Assembly (NCBI GenBank): GCA_017521285.1
Contig: JAFXDG010000079.1
Coordinates: forward strand, 1-64,000
Length of the DNA stretch: 64,000 nucleotides
Direction: 5' to 3'
Source: Bacteroidaceae bacterium
GTDB lineage: Bacteria; Bacteroidota; Bacteroidia; Bacteroidales; Bacteroidaceae
The notes beneath the pieces are model-generated. The model did no database searches, was not told the DNA's origin, and saw only the letters and a list, made by a program, of their open reading frames with translations. The position numbers and the translations under genes are program-made. Positions 52,222 through 59,467 of the stretch are shown here, piece after piece (within the stretch, counting starts at the first letter, position 1; every line of letters starts with the position of its first letter).

Positions 52222-53748
52222 ATGACAATGAAGACATACAGATATGCAGCCTTATCCCTCCTGACATTGGGCTTTGCAAGTTGCTCACAGGAAGAGGGCT
52301 TTGCTCCACAAGGCGGAGAAGAGCAGGAGATTCATCTCAACATCACTGCTGGCGGTGTACAGACACGCGTGAACACACTTGAAGGTGGAGACGTGTGGGA
52401 GGATGGTGACGAACTTTACTTCTGTAGAATATCTAAGGAGAATCAATGGGCAGAACACTCCCTTACAGCTGCTGTAGCCGACGAGGTTACCACGTGGACA
52501 CCCGACAGCAAACTCTACTGGGATGATAATGGTGAACACAAATTAGTTGTTAATTATCCTGCAGGCACGGGTTGGGCGTGGGACACATGGTATATTCTTG
52601 CGGACCAAAGTACACTTCCAAATCTCAAGAAGGCCGACCATATGAATGCAATGTGGAAAGGCACTCCTACAACAGAGCCAATCAATCTCAATCTCAAGCA
52701 CCGCATGTCGATGGTTACGGTTACCTACACTTTCACCAGCGAGTTTGAGCCAACAGTTGACATCACTCCTGAAGTGTATAGCTATACTCAATGTATCCTC
52801 TTTGATATAAATACTTTAGAAAGAAGGGAAGTCGCTTGGGAAGAAGGGCATGACATTTGGGTCAAAGCCTATAAGCATGATGAGAACCAGTTCACCGCCA
52901 TCGTCTCGCCCGATGCCTATAGCGCAGGCGACGAGTTCATCCGTATTACCGCGGATGGTAAGCAGCAGATTGCCAAGATGCCGGAGGCTATCACCTTCGC
53001 CGAAGGTACTCACTACACCTTCAACCTCACCATAGGCAAGACGGCTGCGGAACTCACCAGTGTCAGCGTACAGCCGTGGACTGATGGCGGCGCCATCGAT
53101 GGTGGTGAGGCGGAGGATGTAACTCCTGTCATCGACGGTACTTTGGGTGGCAAGACTGAAGCTACTGAAGAAGACATCACTGCCTTGGTGGAACAACTTA
53201 AAGCGTATGTGGATAACGGATTTACCACGATTACCGTACCGGGCAGCCAACCGGCTATGATAACTGTGGGCAACGTCACTGAGACTGCTATCGGAGAAGC
53301 AATTTATCGTTTGTCGAGCAATGGTAGTTATAGTGAGGATAATCAATATAATGGCAAGATTGATTTGATTCTTCCCGATGTAACGGAAATCATTGCTATG
53401 GAGTTTTATGCTGCATTCGCCCTTAACAGCATCACTCTTCCAAAAGTAACAACTGTCGGTGACGGTGCTTTTACTGGTTGCTACTATTTGAAAAAAATGA
53501 CGTTTGGTTCGGTTGTCACGTCTATCAATCAAAGTAATAGTTATGTTTTTTACGAAGTTGGAAGGATGGTTGATGGAGGTCTCTGTGACCTCGTCCTTAA
53601 CTGCGGGCAGCTGCAGACCGAAGATACATACAAACCCGATCTCGAAAACAACGTGTGGTACAAGCCAAGCTGGGGTGGCAATGTGACTTGGAAGAGCATC
53701 ACGCTGACCCACACCGGCGAGTGCGACGAATGTAAAGCAAACCAATAA
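52222..53748 (+). CDS. fimbrillin-like lipoprotein with C-terminal BspA-type leucine-rich repeat
   Basis: 508-residue surface lipoprotein, lipobox FASC. Residues 25-290 are fimbrillin-like (IHLNITAGGVQTRVNTLEGG, INLNLKHRMSMVTVTYTFTS, YTFNLTIGKTAAELTSVSV). After about residue 300 a separate domain follows with LRR_5/BspA features (SITLPKVTTVGDGAFTGCYYLKKMTFG) and ends in a short Cys pair tail (ECDECKANQ). So it looks like a tip or adhesin-type subunit presenting an LRR module. It lies 15 bases after the first fimbrillin. A second in-frame ATG is two codons in. Confidence 0.85.
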   Translation: MTMKTYRYAALSLLTLGFASCSQEEGFAPQGGEEQEIHLNITAGGVQTRVNTLEGGDVWEDGDELYFCRISKENQWAEHSLTAAVADEVTTWTPDSKLYWDDNGEHKLVVNYPAGTGWAWDTWYILADQSTLPNLKKADHMNAMWKGTPTTEPINLNLKHRMSMVTVTYTFTSEFEPTVDITPEVYSYTQCILFDINTLERREVAWEEGHDIWVKAYKHDENQFTAIVSPDAYSAGDEFIRITADGKQQIAKMPEAITFAEGTHYTFNLTIGKTAAELTSVSVQPWTDGGAIDGGEAEDVTPVIDGTLGGKTEATEEDITALVEQLKAYVDNGFTTITVPGSQPAMITVGNVTETAIGEAIYRLSSNGSYSEDNQYNGKIDLILPDVTEIIAMEFYAAFALNSITLPKVTTVGDGAFTGCYYLKKMTFGSVVTSINQSNSYVFYEVGRMVDGGLCDLVLNCGQLQTEDTYKPDLENNVWYKPSWGGNVTWKSITLTHTGECDECKANQ

Positions 53749-53770
53749 CGAGAACCATTAATCGGGAATC

Positions 53771-53995
53771 TTGCGTGTGAGTTTCGGGTATCTCACACGC
53801 AAGTTTCGGGAAACCTACACGAGAGCTTTTGGAATCTCACACGCAGGATTGGGGAAACTCACACGTGACGTAGGGGAATCCTGCACGCAAGCCCGAAAAA
53901 ACTTACACGTGAGTTACCTCGGAACTTACACGTAAGTTTCCAGAAACTCACACGTAAGTTTGGAAAAACTCACACGTAAGTTTTTTCGGCCTCCC
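53771..53995. repeat. 22-23-bp tandem array with CTCACACGTGAG core
   Basis: About ten units such as CTCACACGCAAGTTTCGGGAAA and CTTACACGTAAGTTTCCAGAAA, spacing 22-23 bases. The three units nearest the HU-like gene are the most alike. The core C(T/G)CACACGTGAG or CTTACACGTAAG is dyad symmetric. It occupies nearly the whole space between the second fimbrillin and the HU-like gene. Confidence 0.8.
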
Positions 53996-54072
53996 GACAG
54001 AGAAACGAGAAATGCGCATAATGCGCTAACAGTCAATATTTTAGTATTAACCCTTTAAAACCATTAAAAACT

Positions 54073-54567
54073 ATGGCAATTATTTTGAAGAAGACCCAGC
54101 GCGTGAAGCCGGGCACATCGAAAGAGAACATGGAATCGGCTGAAAAGAAGTGGTATCCCGTGCAGCACACACTGGAGCAGATGGACGAGAGCGCCGTGGC
54201 CGCACAAGTGGCCGACGAGACAACCCTGAACCCCGCCGAGGCACTGATGGCCATCCGCCAGCTGCGCAAGGTGGTGCTGCGTGCACTGCTGGACGGCAAG
54301 AGTGTGAAACTGGGCGACTGGGGCAGCTTCCAGGTGCGCCTCAGCACCGAAGGGGCCGACACGAAGGAGGCACTGACGGCGGGCAATGTGAAGCAGGTGC
54401 GCATCAACTTCCAGCCGGGTAGCGAGATGAAGGCCGCCCTGCAGAAGGCCACCTTCGTGTGGGGCGAAAGCATCGTGAAAGGCTCGTCAACATCGGGCGG
54501 CGGCTCATCCGACAGCGGCTCGACCGACTCGGGCAACGGCGGGGGAACGGGGAGCAATCCGTTGTAA
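54073..54567 (+). CDS. HU-like (Bacteroidetes histone-like) DNA-binding protein
   Basis: HU/IHF-superfamily protein of the Bacteroidetes-specific histone-like family. Core: MAIILKKTQRVKPGTSKEN, YPVQHTLEQMDESAVAAQVA, LRALLDGKSVKLGDWGSFQVRL. From about residue 137 a Ser/Gly/Asp-rich tail (GSSTSGGGSSDSGSTDSG) makes up the rest of 164 residues. Such proteins bend DNA and are often multi-copy in these genomes. It stands immediately downstream of a 10-unit tandem array with dyad cores, which might be its own target. Confidence 0.9.
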   Translation: MAIILKKTQRVKPGTSKENMESAEKKWYPVQHTLEQMDESAVAAQVADETTLNPAEALMAIRQLRKVVLRALLDGKSVKLGDWGSFQVRLSTEGADTKEALTAGNVKQVRINFQPGSEMKAALQKATFVWGESIVKGSSTSGGGSSDSGSTDSGNGGGTGSNPL

Positions 54568-54574
54568 GGAGGGT

Positions 54575-54842
54575 CCCCCTCAATCCCCCCGAGGGGGGAA
54601 GGGATAGAAATTAGGCGCGGATTACGCGGATTACACAGATAAGATTATAAAATTCAGGTTTCGCAAGCTCAACTTTCAAGGAGTACAGTAGTGTAGGAGT
54701 GACGCTTCGCTTAGGAGTGTAGGCGATAGTGCTGCATGCATAGTTGAAACTATTATTTACACTCCTACACTCCTGCTACTTCTCTACTTGCGAAACTTGA
54801 ATACTCAAGAAAAATCCGTGTAATCCGCGTAATCCGCGCCTA
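54575..54842. repeat. nested phrase-hairpin, three concentric palindromes
   Basis: From outside in: GCGCGGATTACGCGGATTAC (54615-54634) with its complement (54816-54840); ATTCAGGTTTCGCAAG (54652-54667) with CTTGCGAAACTTGAAT (54788-54803); and AGGAGTGTAG-type words (54678-54723) with ACACTCCTACACTCCTG (54759-54775). The centre has ATAGTGCTGCATGCATAG. A further CCCCC...GGGGG pair is at 54575-54603. Located between the convergent HU-like and GH3 genes. Confidence 0.75.
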
Positions 54843-54880
54843 AAAAGTATATCGTCCTCAGAATGACAGAGACATCATGA

Positions 54881-57106
54881 TTAGAGGGGGGCTTCCAACT
54901 CAAACTTCACCTTCCCGCGGATGTCCGTTGACGAACTGCCGACGTAGGCGGTGAACTTGCCGGGCTCGGCTTGCCATGAGTGGGTGGCTTCGCTCCAGTA
55001 CTTCAGCATGTCGGGGGTGATGGTGAACGTCACCTGACGGGTTTCGCCGGGGGCGAGGGCTATCTTCTGGAATCCCTTCAGCTCCTTCACGGGGCGGAGC
55101 AGGGTGGACTTGTCGTCGCCAATGTAGAGCTGAACCACTTCCTTGCCGGCGCGCTGGCCGTTGTTGGTCACGTCGATGGTCACGGTCAGGGTGCCGTCGG
55201 CAGTCATCTTCTTGGCCGAGAGGGCCGGTTTGCCATACTTGAAGGTGGTATAGCTCAGGCCGTGGCCGAAGGGGTAGAGGGCGGGAATCTTCTTGGTGTC
55301 GTGCCAGCGGTAGCCCACGAGGATGTCTTCGCGGTACTCCACCTTCACGCCATCGCCCGGATAGCCTATCTCGCCGAAGGCATGGGCGCCACAGTCCTCC
55401 AGCTTCACGGGGAACGAGAAGGGCAGCTTGCCACTGGGGTTGACGTCGCCACTGAGCACATCGACCACCGTGGGACCCAGCTCAGAACCCACATACCAGC
55501 TCTGCACGATGGCGGGGATGTGGTCGGGGTTGGGGATGCGCACGGCGTTTCCGCTTACCAGCACCAGCACCACACGGGGATTCACGGCGAGCAGTTCACT
55601 GAGCAGTTCGTTCTGCCCGAAGGGGAGGTCGTACGACTGGCGGTCGCCATCCTCGCAGTCCTGGAAGCGGTTCTTGTTGAGTCCGCCCACGAAGACGATG
55701 AGGTCGGCCTCACGGGCTGCCGTTACGGCCTCGTTACGCAACTGGTCCACGACGCTCTGCTCCACCTCTTCCACGCTACCGTACATGGTCTTGCCGGCCT
55801 GGTATCCCTTGGCGTAGGAAATCTTGTCGCCATACTTGGCCTGCATGGCTGTGAGCACCGATGTCTCGTGCTGCACCTTCAGCTCGCTGGAGCCTCCGCC
55901 CATGCAGAGTCGGCGTGTGGCATTGTCGCCCACCACGAGTATCTTGCCATAGCGGCTCGGGTCGATGGGCAGCAGGGGCTGCTCGCCCTTCTTGGTGGGG
56001 CTATTCTGGAGGAGTACCATGCCCTCGCCACCGATGGTGCGGGCCACGCGTGAGTGGGCGGCATAGTCCATGTTTCCGAAGGGTTTCTTAGTGTTCATAG
56101 CTGTGCGGAAGATGAGTCGCAGGATGCGGCTTGCCTTGTCGTTGAGAGCCGCTTCGCTGACTTCGCCACGGCGGAGCAACTGCAGGTAGTCGTCGCCCAA
56201 GTAGCAGTCCTGTGCCCGGAACTTGTTTCCACTGATGCCTTTGTCGGGACGGCTGTCGGTACCCATCTCGATGTCGAGTCCGTTCATGGCAGCCTCGCGG
56301 GTGTCGTGGGTGCCGGCCCAGTCGCTCACTACCACACCGTCGAATCCCCATTCACCCTTGAGTATGCGGTTCAGGGTAAGGTCGTTGTGGCAGGCGTGTG
56401 TGCCCAGTATCTTGTTGTAGGCACCCATGATGCTCCAGGCGCCACCCTCCTGCACGGCGGCACGGAAGCCCGGCAGGTATATCTCGTACATGGCACGTTC
56501 GCTCACGCGGACATCGACGTTCCAGCGCTGCTTCTCCTGGTTGTTCAGTGCGTAGTGCTTTACGCAGGCGGCCACGCCATTCTTCTGCAGCTCCTGCACA
56601 TAGGGCACTATCATGCGGCTTGTCAGGTAGGGGTCTTCGCCCAAATACTCGAAGTTGCGCCCGTTGAGTGGGGTGCGGTAGATGTTGGCTCCTGGGCCGA
56701 GGAGGATGTCCTTCTCGCGGAAGCGTGCCTCTTCACCCACAGCCTTGCCGTAGAGTGCCGCCATCTCGGGGTTCCAGGTTGCGGCGAGGCAGGTCAGTGC
56801 GGGAAAGGCCGTGCACGAGTCGTTTGTCCATGCGGCGTTGCTCCACGAGCCCCACTGAATCTCCTCGCGCACGCCGTGGGGGCCGTCGCTCATCCACAGT
56901 TCGGGTATTCCCAGACGGGGCACACCGGGGCTGCTGAACTTGCTCTGTGCATGGCACATGGCTACCTTCTCCTCCAACGTCATGCGCCCGAGGGCATCCT
57001 TCACTCGCTCTTCAATGGGTTTCGTCTCGTCCTGATAGACGGGAATCTGTGCCTGGCACATCCATCCGATGGCCACGGCACACAGGGTAATGATTGTTCT
57101 TTTCAT
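54881..57106 (-). CDS. secreted glycoside hydrolase family 3 beta-glycosidase
   Basis: Periplasmic exo-glycosidase (beta-glucosidase or beta-xylosidase type). A signal peptide ends at CQAQ (20). The TIM-barrel domain carries the nucleophile Asp262 in GVVVSDWAGTHD, substrate-binding RFREKDILLGPGANIYR and KHYALNNQE; the alpha/beta sandwich and the C-terminal fibronectin III-like domain (GREVVQLYIGDD-like KEVVQLYIGDD) follow. 741 residues. No SusCD pair or other glycan enzymes are beside it, so the target polymer is unclear. Confidence 0.95.
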   Translation of the reverse strand: MKRTIITLCAVAIGWMCQAQIPVYQDETKPIEERVKDALGRMTLEEKVAMCHAQSKFSSPGVPRLGIPELWMSDGPHGVREEIQWGSWSNAAWTNDSCTAFPALTCLAATWNPEMAALYGKAVGEEARFREKDILLGPGANIYRTPLNGRNFEYLGEDPYLTSRMIVPYVQELQKNGVAACVKHYALNNQEKQRWNVDVRVSERAMYEIYLPGFRAAVQEGGAWSIMGAYNKILGTHACHNDLTLNRILKGEWGFDGVVVSDWAGTHDTREAAMNGLDIEMGTDSRPDKGISGNKFRAQDCYLGDDYLQLLRRGEVSEAALNDKASRILRLIFRTAMNTKKPFGNMDYAAHSRVARTIGGEGMVLLQNSPTKKGEQPLLPIDPSRYGKILVVGDNATRRLCMGGGSSELKVQHETSVLTAMQAKYGDKISYAKGYQAGKTMYGSVEEVEQSVVDQLRNEAVTAAREADLIVFVGGLNKNRFQDCEDGDRQSYDLPFGQNELLSELLAVNPRVVLVLVSGNAVRIPNPDHIPAIVQSWYVGSELGPTVVDVLSGDVNPSGKLPFSFPVKLEDCGAHAFGEIGYPGDGVKVEYREDILVGYRWHDTKKIPALYPFGHGLSYTTFKYGKPALSAKKMTADGTLTVTIDVTNNGQRAGKEVVQLYIGDDKSTLLRPVKELKGFQKIALAPGETRQVTFTITPDMLKYWSEATHSWQAEPGKFTAYVGSSSTDIRGKVKFELEAPL

Positions 57107-57163
57107 GTGTATGATGGTTTATGTTATACGGTCAATCCGGCATACATTATATATATATGGGCG

Positions 57164-57171
57164 CAAATGTA
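57164..57171 (-). promoter_or_regulatory. -7 box of the GH3 gene
   Basis: TACATTTG on the minus strand, 57 bases before the GH3 start; no -33 at the usual distance. Confidence 0.4.
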
Positions 57172-57246
57172 CAAACATTTTCAGTCATGTGCGATATTTT
57201 TTGAATAATTCATCGCTTTTCTGTTCACATACTCGAATTTTTCTAC

Positions 57247-57254
57247 TACCTTTG
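57247..57254 (+). promoter_or_regulatory. -7 box of the nucleotidyltransferase-galE unit
   Basis: TACCTTTG, 29 bases before the start codon at 57284; a weak TTCTG lies about 24 bases upstream. Confidence 0.4.
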
Positions 57255-57283
57255 CACATGAAAAGCAAACATAAGAGAGATAA

Positions 57284-58186
57284 ATGACAACGACATTGTT
57301 AGTGTTAGCAGCCACGATGGGCAACCGGTATGGAGGCCTGAAGTCACCCGAAGGCATAGGCCCTAATGGCGAGACAGTACTCGATTACTCCATATACGAT
57401 GCGGTGAAGGCCGGATTCAACAGGGTGGTATTCGTAATAAGCCGTTTCTTTGAGGAAGAGTTCAAAGAGAAGATAGCCGCCAAATATGCCGGTGTGGTTG
57501 ATGTCGGATATGTGTATCAGGAAGTGGATCTGGTGGACGAACAGTTGCGCAATCCCAAACGTACCCACCTGTGGGGCTCGGCTCAGGCCATTCTTGTCGG
57601 TGCAGACATATTGAAGGAACCCTTTGGGGTCATTAATGCTGTGAACTTCTATCAGCGCGAGAGCTTCCAGATGCTCTATGAACACTTGCAGCAGTTGCGT
57701 GCCGACGAAAACCGCCATATCCTCATCAGTTACCGTCTGGGCAATGTGGTGCCCGAGAGTGGAGGAGCCAACCGTGGCATCTGCGAGGTGGACGAACAGG
57801 GAAGACTCCTGTCGGTGGTTGACCGGCCCGGAGTGGAACGCATCAGCGGACATCCCATGTACCTCAATGAACTGAACAAATGGGTGCAACTTGAAGAGGA
57901 TGCGCTGGTCTCCATGAATATGTGGGGATTCTCGCCTACCATCTTCCCTTGCATACGTCGGGACTTTGAAGCATTCATCAACCGTTCGGGGCAGGACCTG
58001 AAGGCATTCTTCACCATCCCTGACTTTATCAACGGCATGATAGCACAAGGCGAAGGAGAGGTGATGACCCACGAGACTTCGGCTGTATGGATGGGAGTGG
58101 TCAGTCCTGATGACAAGATTCAAACCATCTTGAGAATCAACGAACTTATCCGTAAGGGACATTACCCGGCGCGATTATTCGAATAA
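57284..58186 (+). CDS. sugar-phosphate nucleotidyltransferase-like protein
   Basis: GT-A fold nucleotidyltransferase of 300 residues. The N-terminal signature is LAATMGNRYGGLKSPEGIGPNGET instead of the usual GGxGTRLxPLTxxxPK, so Gly and Arg of the pyrophosphorylase loop are partly kept and the Lys is at position about 20. LDYSIYDAVKAGFNRVVFVI and NAVNFYQRESFQMLY follow; an NMWGF(S)PTIF strand near 210-220 is typical. It precedes galE by 32 bases, so an activated hexose (UDP-sugar) supply role is likely; the nucleotide and the sugar are undetermined. Confidence 0.75.
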   Translation: MTTTLLVLAATMGNRYGGLKSPEGIGPNGETVLDYSIYDAVKAGFNRVVFVISRFFEEEFKEKIAAKYAGVVDVGYVYQEVDLVDEQLRNPKRTHLWGSAQAILVGADILKEPFGVINAVNFYQRESFQMLYEHLQQLRADENRHILISYRLGNVVPESGGANRGICEVDEQGRLLSVVDRPGVERISGHPMYLNELNKWVQLEEDALVSMNMWGFSPTIFPCIRRDFEAFINRSGQDLKAFFTIPDFINGMIAQGEGEVMTHETSAVWMGVVSPDDKIQTILRINELIRKGHYPARLFE

Positions 58187-58218
58187 AGTAATAAATATAA
58201 ATCATAAATCGACATCCT

Positions 58219-59253
58219 ATGAAAGAGAGAATCTTAGTAACCGGTGGTACCGGTTTTATTGGAAGCCATACCGTAGTAGAGTTGCAGAACAGTGGTTATG
58301 ACGTGGTTATCATCGATAACTTGTCAAACAGTAGCGCTGACGTGGTGGACGGCATTGAGAAGATTACCGGCATCCGTCCCGACTTTGAACAACTCGACTG
58401 CCTCGACTATGAAGGCTTGGACAAGGTATTCGCCAAGTACGGAAACATCAAGTCTATCATCCACTTTGCTGCCAGCAAGGCCGTAGGTGAGAGTGTGCAG
58501 AAACCGTTGCTCTACTACCGCAACAACCTTGTTTCACTCATCAACCTGTTGGAGCTGATGCCCAAGTACAATGTGAAAGGTATTGTGTTCTCATCAAGCT
58601 GTACCGTCTATGGCCAGCCCGATGTGTTGCCCGTGACAGAAGATGCTCCCATTAAAGTGGCCGAGTCTCCCTACGGTAACACCAAACAGATTAACGAGGA
58701 GATTATCCGCGATACAATCAAGAGCGGTTCGCCCATCCAGGCTATCCTGCTCCGCTACTTTAACCCCATTGGTGCACACCCCACTGCCATCATCGGTGAG
58801 ATGCCCAACGGTGTTCCCCAGAACCTTATTCCTTTCTTGACTCAGACAGCTATCGGTATCCGCGAGAAACTGAGCGTGTTTGGCGATGATTACAATACTC
58901 CCGACGGCTCTTGCATCCGCGACTATATCAATGTGGTTGACCTTGCCAAGGCTCACGTGGTAGCTATCGACCGTATCCTTCAGGACAAGCAGGACGAGCA
59001 GGTAGAGGTATTCAACATCGGTACCGGTCGTGGCCTCTCTGTACTCGAACTCATCCATGCTTTCGAAGAGTCAACAGGCGTGAAACTCAACTATCAGATT
59101 GTGGGTCGCCGTGCCGGAGATATCGAGCAAGTATGGGCCAATCCCGACAAGGCCAACAATGTACTCGGTTGGAAGGCTGAAAGCACTATCGAGGACACAT
59201 TGCGCAGTGCATGGAAGTGGCAGCAGAAGCTCCGCGAAGATGGAATACAATAA
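58219..59253 (+). CDS. galE: UDP-glucose 4-epimerase
   Basis: Extended short-chain dehydrogenase/reductase interconverting UDP-glucose and UDP-galactose. The NAD-binding GGTGFIGSHT is at about 8-17, the catalytic pair Tyr152 and Lys156 in SPYGNTK, SSSCTVYGQP carries the catalytic Ser/Thr, and DYINVVDLAKAHV is the C-terminal family motif. 344 residues. Second gene of the nucleotidyltransferase unit, which ends at the hairpin terminator 59430-59467. Confidence 0.97.
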   Translation: MKERILVTGGTGFIGSHTVVELQNSGYDVVIIDNLSNSSADVVDGIEKITGIRPDFEQLDCLDYEGLDKVFAKYGNIKSIIHFAASKAVGESVQKPLLYYRNNLVSLINLLELMPKYNVKGIVFSSSCTVYGQPDVLPVTEDAPIKVAESPYGNTKQINEEIIRDTIKSGSPIQAILLRYFNPIGAHPTAIIGEMPNGVPQNLIPFLTQTAIGIREKLSVFGDDYNTPDGSCIRDYINVVDLAKAHVVAIDRILQDKQDEQVEVFNIGTGRGLSVLELIHAFEESTGVKLNYQIVGRRAGDIEQVWANPDKANNVLGWKAESTIEDTLRSAWKWQQKLREDGIQ

Positions 59254-59298
59254 ATAAATGACTATTGAACAAAAACAAGTAAGTTGTGTTTATATATG

Positions 59299-59378
59299 CA
59301 GATAGGCCGAAGCCCCGCAGGTATATGCGAATATACGGTGGTCAGAGGTAGTTGCGCCTCCTGGGTGCAGAGCAGGCC
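59299..59378. other. gene-free inverted-repeat segment after galE
   Basis: ATAGGCC (59304-59310) and GGCCTAT (about 59371-59377) enclose GTATA-TGCGAA-TATAC and AGAGG-TAGTTGCG-CCTC hairpins. It looks like a small multi-stem RNA fold within the galE 3' trailer or an independent element; no promoter was found and the resemblance to a known RNA family is not enough to name one. Confidence 0.3.
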
Positions 59379-59429
59379 TATTAAGATTGCATAGTAGTTT
59401 TGTCGTGTTTTATTTTGTGTTTGTGTTTT

Positions 59430-59467
59430 GGTTGCCCTCCGACGTGATGTTGGGGGGCAACCTTTTT
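59430..59467 (+). terminator. intrinsic terminator of the galE unit
   Basis: GGTTGCCCTCC pairs with GGGGGGCAACC (one G-T pair) and is followed by six T. The T-run ends at the S9 peptidase stop codon on the other strand. Confidence 0.85.

Noticed and set aside
53771..53995. CRISPR-like array
   Set aside because: Units are contiguous 22-23 bp repeats with no unique spacers of regular length, they diverge continuously, and no cas gene is in the window.
59299..59378. 4.5S (SRP) RNA
   Set aside because: Some stems and GGTCAG are present, but the conserved GGAA-type tetraloop with its AGCAG bulge is missing, and there is no promoter.
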